From Tuctoria greenei (Eukaryota > Streptophyta > Magnoliopsida > Poales > Poaceae), in contig JAYESD010000005.1 of the NCBI GenBank assembly GCA_036927565.1, positions 84,236,301-84,300,300 on the forward strand: a DNA stretch of 64,000 nucleotides, read 5' to 3'. Positions 21,551 to 32,414 of this stretch are shown piece by piece (the first letter of the stretch is position 1; the number at the start of each line of letters is the position of its first letter). The notes beneath the pieces were generated by a model. That model worked only from the letters and a program-made list of their open reading frames with translations, was not told the DNA's origin and searched no databases. A program made the position numbers and the translations under genes.

Positions 21551-21555
21551 AGTTG

Positions 21556-22357
21556 CTGATCTTAGTGTTTAGTCCCTTAGAGTTTTGAGTTCTTGTCACG
21601 TTTGAATCTGCACAGGAACACCATCATCTCCACCATCACAAAATTGATATCCGCTTCCTAATTTGCATCTCTATAAGATCAAGTAATCAAATCAGATCTA
21701 ATTTTGAGATTCTTTTTAGTTTTGGAAGAAAAAGGTCATAACTTCCTCATCTGTTGTCCGTTTGGGAAAGTGTAAGCATAGTTTGAAAAAGTTTATCACA
21801 TCATCTTTCCGATGGATCTAGCCATGCCTTGAAATACATTATGCGTGCATCAGAATCACCAAAGAGATTTCAAGATCTGCTGTGTTAAAAAATGGAAGAA
21901 ATATAGAAAGAAAGAAAATAAAAATAAAAGTGCAAAAGAAAAAAAAAAGAGAATTAAAGTGAGATTTTGTTGCTGTTATTCTAGGTGTTACTTGTGTGAT
22001 TTCCTTTGTTTTGAGGCTTGTCTCTAGCACGGTTTAGCCTAGTACCAGCACGGTACTGACGTTGAACGATTTCTCAACTTGCTTTTTTTTAACTAATGTG
22101 GTGCTAGTTTTTCTTTGTGCATTACTTTAAGCCTACCAATAACTCCACATATGCGACTACCAGGTCTTGTAGCTGCTGCACCAGTACACTTCCTTTCAAG
22201 GTTGTCGATTTGTAGGTTGTCATTCCCTCCTATTGAGCAAGAACTGGTAAGTGCTTGTCTGAACAGGTTGAAAGAGTGTGTGTCTTGCAGTACTTCCATC
22301 CTAATAGTGTTACGGAATTTTTCTTCACTTGTTTTGTTCTTGTTCTTGTGACTCTAC
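21556..22357 (+). other. Leader of the Del-like element after the insertion
   Basis: Text continuous with the left flank of the insertion once one AGTTG is removed. No ORF of note; AT-rich with a purine run near 21900-21950. It leads into gag. Confidence 0.5.
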
Positions 22358-22359
22358 CC

Positions 22360-25300
22360 ATGGCAGGCTTGGAGGATCACAAGAGCGTTTCACGTTCTCC
22401 TTGCACAACGTGCATGATGCAACATTTTGAGCAAAATGTGAAGCTGTGCACTGGGAGACTTAATGATGATTCGTAGGTGACAAATGACAAGATTGGACAG
22501 TTGGAGGCCACGCAGATTGTAGCCAACAGCAAGTTTGCAGGACAGGAGGCATCTGGCATCTGTGGCTGGTATTAACACCAGCCTTGCTGCTCTACTGCGG
22601 TGTTTTCGATGACCTACAAGCTAGGAAGGACAAGCGGCCAGAGGACAATAATGATGATGAACCTGTGAGGGATAATTGGGCTGATGAGTATTCTTTACAT
22701 ACTGAACGTGGTGACCAAGACGATCATCTACACCATCTACTACATCGTAATCGTGAAGGTATGGATGGTTGCTGCCAACTTGAGATACTCACTATATGAG
22801 TTTACTAAGATTAAATTTAAGATACCTCCTTTTGATGCTAAATATGATCCTGGTGCATATATTATTTGGGAGAATGTTATTGATAAAAAAATGCATGTTA
22901 TGTGTGAGACCTATGTGTGCTGAATACATTGGCAATTAGAATAAAAGTGAAGGTTTACATTCAAAGTTTTGAGCTTACACCGATACACTATTATACACCC
23001 TGGTACACACTGTCCGAACTTTTCAGCGTGTTTTTGGGAGTAACATTACCCTCGATGTTTCGGATTGTCCGAACTTTTTCTCACGTGAGTTGCATGTGTT
23101 TCATGGGTTGTCCAAACTTTCACTCAGATAAGCTGCACGTGAGTCCACATGGTGGGAGTGTTTTCGGGAGTAACATTTATCTTTACTTGGTTAGGACTGT
23201 TCGAACTATCGGTCACGTGTTTTGCACGTGAATTTTGAATTGGAATGTCCGATCTTTTGCCTTTACATTCCAACATCACTTTTGATCGATTTGATATATT
23301 CTATTTGCTGAAATAGTTGTGCGGCAGCTCAGTTTTTAACTTGCAATGTTTCAAACTTGGTTTTGACTTACAGAAAGATTGCTTAGTATTCTTTACTAAG
23401 TTTCGGATTTCTTTTGGTGATTAAGGCTGATATTATCTTGCTATGGTTTGCAACATGCTTATGTGAGGTGCTCACGTAAGGTGTTGTGTTTTTCGGAGTA
23501 ACGAGAGTCAAGTCAAGTCAAGGACGTGGGCTCGTAGAGAATGGTTGTTTGTTCATGTGCAGGTGTTGCTTGAAGTCAAGACATGGCTGGTGACGGGATC
23601 TATTGAACTAGTCTTAGGGAGAAGATGAGGTTCAACAACCAAGTTCGAGAGGAATTGTGTTTGAGTTGATCAGGAGGTCACGCAACATGTTTGGGTCAAG
23701 AACAATGCATATGAAGGTATCCTAAACATTTTGGAAAGTTTTGCACGTATGCAAGGGGTGCATAGACCTTGCTACATTGTTCTAAGGCGTGCTGAAGAGA
23801 TATGGAAGTGAAGATACGTTTGGAAAGGTCCAACCAGCTGGATTATGCCTCAGGCTGCGGCTGAGGTGGTTATGGTTCGTTTATGAAAAAATTCGAGTTT
23901 ATTTTGGTTAGATTTCGTATGGGTCACGAAGTTGAGTTGTTTTAGAAATGTTTGGGATGTTTCTAAGATGTTTTGAAGTCTTAAGATTGCCTCTATCTGC
24001 GTATGGTAGAGTCGTGAGCAGTTATAGAAAGTTAGAGTTTGAATCCAATTAGGAGTAGGAGTCCTAGTTTGGATTGGGTCGGCCTTAGGGCTGGTTACAT
24101 AGGAAGGGAGGCCAATGATCATGGAGAGCACTACAACTTTGGGTTGTTCCTCTTGTATTTCTTTGAAGAAAATTCGTAGTTTACATGAGCTTTGGTGCAT
24201 TGTTCGTCCGACCTGTTTCAAACAAGTTTTTCTCGTCGAGTTTCTGGACAGACAGACGTTGCATCGGTGTTTCGACGATCATAACTCGTGTTTTTCAGAT
24301 CCAATTGATGTGATTCTTTTTGGGTTATCTTCACAACTTGATACTCTATCATCTGTGAAAATTTCATGGTCATGGATTTGTGGTTTTTGATCTACACGAG
24401 TTTCTTTGTAGCGTTGCAGATCTATTTTTTCAATGGAGTAGAACAGATTGACCTTCGTCTAGTCTTTTGTTCATATCTCAAGTTCTACTTTGTGTTTTCA
24501 TGTGATTCTTTTTGCATTAGTTCCATGAATTGATTCTATACTAGCTACACTTGTTTTGTCACGGTTGGACATGTTGAAAACAGATTACACACACGGTTTT
24601 CTGATAGATTGATTTTCTGCCGAGAGGTTTTCATAGCTTACGCTCAAAAGTTTTTAATCTACTATTCATCCCCCTCTGGTAGTTTTTCACGTGCTCTTCA
24701 ATCCTACATTATGAGTATTCTGATAATACAAGAGTTTGGACTGCTACTAGTGAGTTCATTATTTTGCTTCTGTTTGCTAGACATTGCAAGAAAAATCCTA
24801 ATAACATATCCCAAACCATGAATGCTTTAAAATGGATGAGAGCTACATTTGTTCCTTTATACTATGCACGTGATTTGTTACACAAGTTGCAACAATTGAG
24901 GCACGGTACCAAAAGTGTAGAATAATATTATCAGAAATTACAAATGTATGTGTTGCGTTGTAATTTTGAGGAGGTCAAGGAACCTGCCATGGCTAGATTT
25001 TTTGGTGGTGTAAACCATGAAATTCAGGACATCCTTGCTTACAAACATTACAATAACGTTACTCATTTGTTTCATCTTGCTATTAAATCTGAAAGGGAAG
25101 TGCATGGATGAGGTGCGAGCTCCAAGGCTAATATTTTCTGAAGGAAAAAATACATCATAGCAAACACGCACAACTACTACAATCCCCGGACGTGCTTCCA
25201 CACCATCTTCCTCACCATGTCAGCCAACACCATCTTCATTCAGCAGCAAGACACATACTCTTCCCACAAATTCAGCAACAAAGACTTCTCAAAGGCCCAC

Positions 25301-25526
25301 CGGAGTGCTTCTTCTGTTGCATCTACAGGTAGAGCTAGGATGTTCAGTGTTGTCAGTGCAAGGGCTTTGGACATGTGTGTTATGTGACTGTCCTAGCAAG
25401 CATGTTCTGATTGTTAGAAATGATGGTGAGTATTCACCTGCTAGTAATTTCGATGAAGATACACATGTTTTGCTTGCAGCGGATTATGCAAGTAGTGATG
25501 AGCAGCTAGAAGGGCATATCAGATGA
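22360..25526 (+). pseudogene. gag of the Del-like Gypsy, broken and split by a solo LTR
   Basis: gag would form the particle shell. MAGLEDHKSVSRSPCTTCMM starts near 22360. The core IKFKIPPFDAKYDPGAYIIW is readable at 22810-22870. It is interrupted by 22903-24708 and continues with NTRVWTATSEF and then MNALKWMRATFVPLYYARDL...KLQQLRHGTKSVE and FGGVNHEIQDILAYKHYNNV (24820-25080). A CCHC-like region near 25340 is frame-shifted and has lost its pattern. DDGEYSPASNFDEDTHVLLA ends the gag part. Many stops are present. Confidence 0.8.
22903..24708 (+). mobile_element. Solo LTR of the Copia-2 family, TSD TTATG
   Basis: It starts TGTGAGACCTATGTGTGCTG and ends TTCAATCCTACA, with TTATG at 22898-22902 and 24709-24713. 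It is the same LTR as 42059-43648 and 49499-51105, about 200 bp longer because of extra sequence near its start (22950-23280). There is no PBS or internal region, and the gag text joins up across it, so it is a solo LTR. Its TATA position reads TACATAGG (about 24096-24103) where the intact copies have TATATAAG. Confidence 0.88.
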
Positions 25527-25529
25527 CGT

Positions 25530-26700
25530 GGCACACTATGAGAGCCTCATTGTGCAGCATGTGCTTAGTGCACAGATGGAGAAAGCCGAGCAAAATAAGT
25601 AGCATACATTGTTTTAATAAAGTGAGTCATCAAAGAGTGTTCTTGCCATGTGATTGTTGATGGAGGTAGCTGCAACGATTTGGCCAGCAGCAACATGGTG
25701 GACAAGCTCGCACTAAGCATGAAAGTACACCCACATCCATACTACATCCAATAGCTAAACAACCACGATAAGACAAAGGTAACCAGTCTGGTACAAATTA
25801 ATTTTGCTATCGGAACATATCACGATGTTGTTGAATGTGACGTTGTGCCTATGGAAGCATGTAATATTACTCTAGGTGGACCTTGGCAATTATTGATAGG
25901 GATTCTATATATCATGGTAGATTAAACCAATATTCTTTTCTGTACAGCGGTTTGAATATTGTGCTACATCGTGTCTCCAGAAGCTAGTGTGTATGGTGAA
26001 GTTGCTAGGGCTCGAAAAATTAAATCTCAGGGCCATGCTAAAAGTGAGAACCACATTGTTGCTAAGGAATATGTAAAGCATGAAAATAAACAAGGGAAGC
26101 ATGTTCTTGAAAAGACACATGAGATAACTTTGAAAGGAAATTGCTTGCTTGCTACCAAGTCTAATATTAATAAACTGATCGCTTCCACTTCTGTGTCGTA
26201 TGCTTTTTTATGTAAAGAGGCTTTGATGTCACTTCACAATATGCAACATTCTTTGTATCCTGTTGTGTGTATCATTTTGCAGGACTATTTAGGATATTTT
26301 TCAAAGTGAGATACTACCAGGGCTACCACCGTTTTAAGGGATTGAGCACCAGGTTGATCTTATTCCCGGTGCTTCATTGCCCAATCGTGTGCCCTATAGG
26401 ACCAACCTAGAGGAAAAAAAAGAGATTCAGCGCCAAGTGCAAGAACTACTCAATAAAGGTTATGTATGTGAGTCTCTTAGTATTTGTGCTATTTCAGTTA
26501 ATTTAGTGCCAAAAAAAGATCGAACATGACATATGTGTCTTGATTGTAGAGCTATTAATAATATCACCCTTCGATACTGTCATCCTATTCTATAATTAGA
26601 TGATATGACTGATGAATTAAGTGGTGTTGTTGTGTTTCAAAAGCTGATTTGCATAGTGGATACCACCAGATTCGCATGAAATGGGAGATGAATGGACAAC
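25530..26700 (+). pseudogene. Del-like Gypsy protease and RT N-terminus, broken
   Basis: The aspartic protease core is seen as VDGGSCNDLAS, with Gly where Gypsy proteases often have D[ST]G or DGGS. It is followed by KVHPHPYYIQ, INFAIGTYHDVVECDVVPME and GGPWQ (25640-25900). The linker 25959-26309 is open. RT starts with PGASLPNRVPYRTNLEEKKE, QVQELLNKGY, LVPKKDR, CLDCRAINNITLRYCHPI (26360-26590) and DELSGVVVFQK. It ends near 26700, well before the YVDD-type active site. Multiple stops are present. Confidence 0.8.
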
Positions 26701-26946
26701 TATAGGACTGAAAAGCACGTGATGAACTACCAGGGGGGGGGCGTGAATGGTAGATGATACAAAAAATTCAGTGGAATCCTCAACACCCTCAATAAAAAAT
26801 GATCTATCTAAAAACACGTATGCCAATGTACAATCCACTATTAAAAATGTGTCTGAAAGCTTGTAAAGGGTAGAGAAACAAGTTACGATCCAACATAATA
26901 AGAATCACGTGAGTTGATTGAGTATAACTCAAGTTATGATTGAAAC
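26701..26946 (-). mobile_element. Truncated Copia-2-family LTR end, minus strand
   Basis: AAAGCACGTGATGAACTACC, a G-run and GTGAATGGTAGATG match the reverse complement of the Copia-2 LTR 3' end. AGAATCACGTGAGTTGATTG...AACTCAAGTTATGATTGAA matches further inside. Only about 245 bp are present and both borders look truncated. It cuts the Del-like RT on its left. Confidence 0.65.
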
Positions 26947-26947
26947 T

Positions 26948-27788
26948 GTGATGTCGGCCGATTCTTACTGGCCATTATTATTAGTATTTATTTATTCATT
27001 TACTTGGGCAAAGCATTTCTTATTTGATTGTGGAGTCCATGTGTGTGCTAGATGTAGATGTTTTTATGATCTAGTCATAATGTTCATATCTTATTATCAT
27101 AAACATCATACACAACCACTATAGTCTAATTAGGTATTAATATGATTATGTTAATACGAATATATTAGTGCTTGGTTCCAACATTGGTTCAGTGATGTTT
27201 AGGTTAGTTAGTGCCTTAGGATGATATTTGTATCCAGACTCTTAAGGTATTTACTTAACATGTAAGCATGGTGCTTAGATAGTTAAGTTATGTTGGATGT
27301 CTTGTAGATCCACAGGTTGTAGGGGTAGGCGGCAGGTGGTGGCAGCCCTGTCAGTCCTTCGTAATCCCCCACGTTCAGCTACACCACAGGCTCGAGGCGG
27401 AAATTGTCCTGATATTGTCAGGGGTAAACCCGTGTCCCAAATGTTGGACCACTAAGCGCTAGTATTCACCATTAGCATACTCATGTGTACATTCTTTGGC
27501 CTCATAGCTTAACTCTCACTAGGACAACCTTACCTTTAGAGTAGATGGCTTAGGTGTGTGTCACACTACCCCTATTATCATCTTACCCCTATTCTGAAAA
27601 ATACTTAGTACCCTATACCTTGATCATAAGAATAGTGTTTATTTTACTTCACTGTATTCCTTTAGGATAAATACAATTTCCTTAGGAATACTCTTAGGTG
27701 AAATGCTACAACGGTATATTTTGTGTGATTGCCCATCTCATCTCTCACCGGAGGTGATCTGTGGTGTTAAGAAATACCTCTAAGAATT
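26948..27788 (+). mobile_element. LTR of an Athila-like Gypsy element (left border approximate)
   Basis: It precedes a canonical-looking Athila PBS at 27791. The region has no coding content and several blocks of LTR-like unique sequence. The left border is set at TGTGATGTCGG only because a TG start follows the truncated Copia LTR there; this is uncertain. Confidence 0.5.
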
Positions 27789-27790
27789 TT

Positions 27791-27808
27791 TGGTGTCGTT
27801 GCCGGGGA
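27791..27808 (+). promoter_or_regulatory. Primer binding site of the Athila-like element
   Basis: TGGTGTCGTTGCCGGGGA differs by one or two bases from TGGCGCCGTTGCCGGGGA, the tRNA-Asp-type PBS used by Athila elements. Leader sequence 27809-27924 follows. Confidence 0.75.
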
Positions 27809-28175
27809 AGGCACATAAGTGAAGGATAGCTATCACTTATGATCAAGTTATAGGTACTAGTAGTTATTAGACAGGATTACACTTGCTTTAATTTCTCCAT
27901 TGTGTGAAAACAGAGTAGTGTTTGTGTGAGGATCAAGGTCCTGACAAACTAGGAATCACATTGGATGGTGTCGTGCGATGCGACACCCAATAGCATCACA
28001 AAAAAAAGAACAAAGAACTCATAACACAAGTGAGCAACTTACATTAATCTCAGAGTTTTATACAAAATAGCTTACATTAGCGGAAGTATTCATACTACTC
28101 TCTCGAACCTACACTACAGCAGTAGCAGTCGTATCCTATTTGCAGATACTCCAGTCTAGCATCACACAAGAAAGC

Positions 28176-29775
28176 TGAAAGTGCATCTAGGCATCCCGTG
28201 GGTTTTGGATGATTGATGAAGAAAATTAAGAGGCTAATGAGCTCAGTTGATCTTAAGCACAGGTACAAGGATTGAAATGAGATAAAAACCCTGAAAAAGG
28301 AAAAGGAGAAAATGGGCATCAAAGACTCAAGCGTAGAAATTAGGGTTTCTATGGTATTGAGCTTATATGAGCCGTATCATGTGAGAGGGTGGTTGTATCA
28401 TGTGCATTGAGATCATACCAAGGGGCTCAAAGTGGTGGTTTAGAGAAAAACCCAAGTGAGAAGCATAAAATGAGAAAAACCCTAGGAGGCCGGACTAGTC
28501 TGAGCCTCAGGGCCAGACTAGTCTGGCCATGGCAGACAAGTCCTTTTTGAGACGGACCAAACGTCTCTAGAGTGAACCTGAGTGAATTTGGAGCTAAGTC
28601 CGAGAAGTCCGGACTTGTCCATTTTTGGACAGACCAAAGCTCTCTCGAGTAGTTCGGACTTGTCCGTTTGGGTACGGACTTGTCCGTTTGAGACTTAGTG
28701 TGACAGACCGAGAGAAACCCTAGAGGGAAGACTAGTCTGGGCCGATCCAGAAAAGTCTGTTTTGGAACAGACCAAGTGGTTCTGTTCTACTTTGGACTAG
28801 TCCGTTGTTGACCGGACTAGTCCATTGTCTAGTGACCGTTTGAATTTGTAAATTTGGCGGGTAGCGTGACGATCGTTGCTCAGTGTGGCAGTTGTCAGGA
28901 ACTGACCAGGGGTCAGTGGTCCCATAGGGCCGGACTAGTCCAGGGTGTGAGGGCGGACTAGTCTGCCCCTTTGCTCATGTAAGCAAAAGGGGCTCGGGAC
29001 CTCTATAAAAAGGGGGCCCCGGGGCTCATTTGAAAAAGTCTTGAACCCTAGCGCCGCCACAAGCATCCTAGAGCCTTCTAAAGCCTTCCACTCGTTCTAC
29101 TAACCCCTAAGAGCAAATCTTGAAGTGATTAGGGTTTGGGGAGGAGAGTAAAGGAAGATCATCGCGCTTTGGCTCTCAGTTTGATCTCTTGCACATTGTG
29201 TTGTGTTTTGTGGCTTGTGTGAGTTTAGCTTCATGTGCTCCTCATTGTATTGATTTGTGGGAGCCTCAAGTTGTGAGCAGCCCCATCAAACTTGGTGATT
29301 ACCCATTGATATAGTGGAAACCAAGCCAGCCATCGTGGTGGCTTGGTGAGAGAAGGGTCAAGTGAGACTCGGTCCTTGTGTGGACTTCTCAACGTGGAGG
29401 TAGGCTTCTTCGTGGAGCTGAACGACGGGATAAATCTCGTTTCACTTGTCTCTCGCTTTTCGTGATCACTAGTATTGCTACTAGGGTTCACTTTGCTCTT
29501 ATTGCCTTACACTTTGATCATTATTATAAACTTGCAATCTAAGTGTTTGAAACTCCCAATCTAAGCTTCACAAATTTACTACATATTGCTCATATCTTTG
29601 GTGAACTTTATTTCCGCAAATAACCTATAGAAAACAAGTATTAGGGTTTTCACCCTGTGCTAAGCGAACTAGTCCAGCCTAGAGCAGAATAGTCCGGCCA
29701 CATGAATTTAATCTTGTTTGATTAAGTGATTTCAGGTATTATTGCCTATTCACCCCCCCTTCTAGGCGACTTTCA
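28176..29775 (+). mobile_element. 5' LTR of Copia-1
   Basis: 1600 bp, starting TGAAAGTGCATCTAGG and ending CTAGGCGACTTTCA; the first and last 7 bp are inverted repeats. It contains many GGACTAGTCC-type palindromes (28490-28960, 29665-29700), a TATAAAA box at 29004 and a 7-bp C-run at 29753-29759. Confidence 0.93.
29004..29010 (+). promoter_or_regulatory. TATA box of Copia-1 5' LTR
   Basis: TATAAAA in GGGACCTCTATAAAAAGGGG. The same sequence is present in the 3' LTR (39199-39205), and a variant is present in Copia-3. Confidence 0.7.
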
Positions 29776-29777
29776 AT

Positions 29778-29793
29778 TGGTATTAGAGTCGGC
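29778..29793 (+). promoter_or_regulatory. Primer binding site of Copia-1
   Basis: TGGTATTAGAGTCGGC begins two bases after the LTR and differs by two transitions from the initiator-Met tRNA site TGGTATCAGAGCCGGC. Confidence 0.85.
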
Positions 29794-29826
29794 TTCTCCC
29801 CAAGAGTCTAACAACTCGGAGAAGTA

Positions 29827-32116
29827 ATGGCCGGAAGGGGTGACAATGAGGTTCCGGTGGTCGTCGATAACACCAAGACGAAGAACATCGATGTTCTTCA
29901 AGATGATCCGAATGACGACGAAGATGTTCGGATGCTCAAGGCACAGCTTCGTGAGAAGCTCAACGTGCCAAAGAAGGAGATCAAGCCAATTGCTTCGGTT
30001 AACATCGACAACGGGAGTAGTTCACAAGACTACTCCTGGTATCCTTACCATTATGAGCAACTTACCGCTAGCAATCATTACTTGTCTATTCCCATTGGCA
30101 AACCTCCTCAATTTGATGGAAATGATTATTCTATGTGAAAGCATAATATGAAGATGCATCTCATTTCCTTAAACCCTAGCTTGTGGCAAATTGTGATGAC
30201 AGGTGTTCATCTTCCCAAGAATGAGGAAGACATCACTCCGGAGCAAGCCGTTCTTCTATATCGAAATGCTCAAGCCGTTGGAGTGATTACCTCCTCATTG
30301 ACTCGTGAGGAGTTCAACCGCATTGAAGGGTTGGAGGTTGCCAAGGAGATTTGGGATACCCTCAAGACGGCACACGAAGGTAACCGCGTCATTAGGGAGG
30401 CCAAGATTGAGATGGTCGAAGGAGAGCTTGGAAGATTCACCATCATGGAGGGTGAATCTCCCCAAGATATGTATGACCGCCTCAAGACTCTCATCAACAA
30501 GAGTCGGTCATATGGAAGCACCCGGTGGACCGACCACGAAGTAGTAAAGAGGATGATTCGAGCATTCATGCCTCGAAACGTCACTCTTTGCTCACTATTT
30601 CGTGAAAGTCCGGGCTTCTACAAAATGACTCCCGAAGAAGTGCTAGGGAGAATCATCAACCATGAGATGATGGAGCAAGAAGGATGTTCTATAATGATCT
30701 ACAAAATCTTTCCTTCTACAAGAAAAGGGATGTTGCATTCAAAGCAACATCCTCTAGATCACAAGAAAAGGAAGAAAGTGATGAAGAGAGTCCCGACACC
30801 GATGAGGAAGAAGCTCTCTTTATCAACAACCTTAAGAGGATGTTTAGAAGAAGGAGGGGGAGCAACCAAAATGAAAGGAGAAGCAAAGACAAGCCCAAGA
30901 CAATATTAAATAGGGCTTGCTACAATTGTGGAGAATATGGCCACTTCATTGTGGATTGTCCACATGAAGAAAACAAGAAGAAGAAGGAGGGCATATCCAA
31001 AGAGAAAAGTACTTCAAGAAGAAGAAGCAATCCGGGCATGCCAACCTTGGAAAGGAGTGGGATTCAAATGAGGAATCCTCCTCCGATGAAGATGAGAAGG
31101 TAGCAACTATTGCTATGAAGAAGACAACAATGGAGAACAAGCTCTTCCCCAACTTGGAGATTTCAAGGCCAACATTCTCATGGCCAAGGAGGGAAGAACG
31201 AAGGTTAAATCTAAATCCTCCTCTTCAATTTCTTCTCATGATGACTTTGATAGTAGTAGTGAAAATGAACATATTCTTAAAGACATGAGCTAAAGCACCT
31301 TGAAGAGATTGACATTGCTAATGTAAGAGATATTTGAGAAGGAAGAACTCATCAACCGCCAAGAGGACATGCTCATCCAACAAAAGGAGAGATGTCAAGA
31401 GGTAGAGGAGCTCTTGGAGCTTGAAAGAGAAAGAAGCAAGGCACTTGAGCATGAACTCGCTTTGAGCAAGGAAACTTGCTCAAACCTTGAGAACACTACA
31501 ATTGTGCTCAAGGATGAACTTGTTAGTTTGACACAAGCTAACAAGATCCTTGAGACGCAAGTGAAGTCTCTCAAGGTCAATGCACCTTCTTCCTCTACAA
31601 GCTCACCTTCCACAAATATTAAATCCGAAACATCTCAACCTTGTAAATGCTCAAACTCAATCATAAAGCTTAAAGATGATCTAAAGTTGGCACAAACCAA
31701 TCGAACCCAAGGGTGGCATCTTTGACAAGGAGAAGGTGGCATATGCACGTAGTGCATATACCAACCCAAGACATCCCCTTGTTAAGGATGGTCTTGGTTA
31801 TTCTAGGGGGATGAGGCAAAATGCCAAAACTTCCAAGAATGGCAAAGACCTGATTGTTTTTGTCAAAGGGGGCTCATACAACAATAAAGGAAAGAAAACT
31901 GCTACAACACCTAAAATTCCTAAGAAAGAGCCTCATCCAATGTTCCATGATTTTGATGCTTCATATGTTTTATTGAGGAACAAGTTTGGAAGGGCATATG
32001 CTAGGTATGTTGGGCCACACCGCAAGAGTCCCAAACCTTGTGTGTGGGTGCCCAAGTGCCTCTTGACTAACATCAAAGGACCCAACACCGCTTGGGTACC
32101 TAAAGCCAAGGCTTAA
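29827..32116 (+). pseudogene. gag of Copia-1, broken
   Basis: gag would form the cytoplasmic particle. It begins MAGRGDNEVPVVVDN. A core follows with PPQFDGNDYS, NAQAVGVITSSLTREEFNRI, AKEIWDTLKTAHEG and GESPQDMYDRLKTLINK (30110-30530). The zinc knuckle CYNCGEYGHFIVDC (CX2CX4HX4C) lies near 30920-30960. A coiled coil (ELLELERERSKALEHELALS, 31400-31600) precedes the conserved end PKPCVWVPKCLLTNIKGPN. Breaks: TGA at 30136-30138 at a Trp position, a frameshift near 30690, another near 31060, a stop near 31292 and a frameshift near 31715. The final TAA (32114-32116) is conserved in Copia-3. Confidence 0.88.
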
Positions 32117-32129
32117 ATCTTTCTTGTAG

Positions 32130-32410
32130 GCATACTCCTCTGGTGGAACCAAGTGGGTTCATGATAGTGGATGCACAAATCATATGCCTGGAGAGAGGAA
32201 GATGTTTGTGGAGTATGAGCTAAATGAAGATCCAAGTGAAGGAATCTATTTTGGGGACAATAGCCAAGGAAAAATCCTTGGCACCGATAAAATTGCTATA
32301 TCCCCAAATCATAATCTTTCAAATGTTTTACATGTTGATTAACTTGATTATAACCTCTTGTCCATATCACAACTATGTGACAAAGGTTATAATTTTTTAT
32401 TCACTAATTA
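32130..32410 (+). pseudogene. Copia-1 protease region, broken
   Basis: Retropepsin-like protease that would process the polyprotein. The active-site block VHDSGCTNHM and GIYFGDNSQGKI are present, ending NLLSISQLCDKGYNF. The DSG triad residue is intact. Stops occur near 32340 (Ser position of HVDSLDYN) and 32410. It starts in a different frame from gag, after TTTCTTGTAG. Confidence 0.85.
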
Positions 32411-32414
32411 GGGT

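Larger units (their letters stand above)
17455..26700 (+). mobile_element. Del-like Gypsy body: leader, gag, protease, RT start, with nested insertions
   Basis: Leader sequence 17455-17631 continues at 21556 after a 3.9-kb insertion. gag runs 22360-22902 and resumes at 24714 after a Copia solo LTR. Protease and the first part of RT follow to about 26700, where the element is cut by a minus-strand Copia LTR fragment. All reading frames are broken. Lineage is assigned from gag and pol text. Confidence 0.75.
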
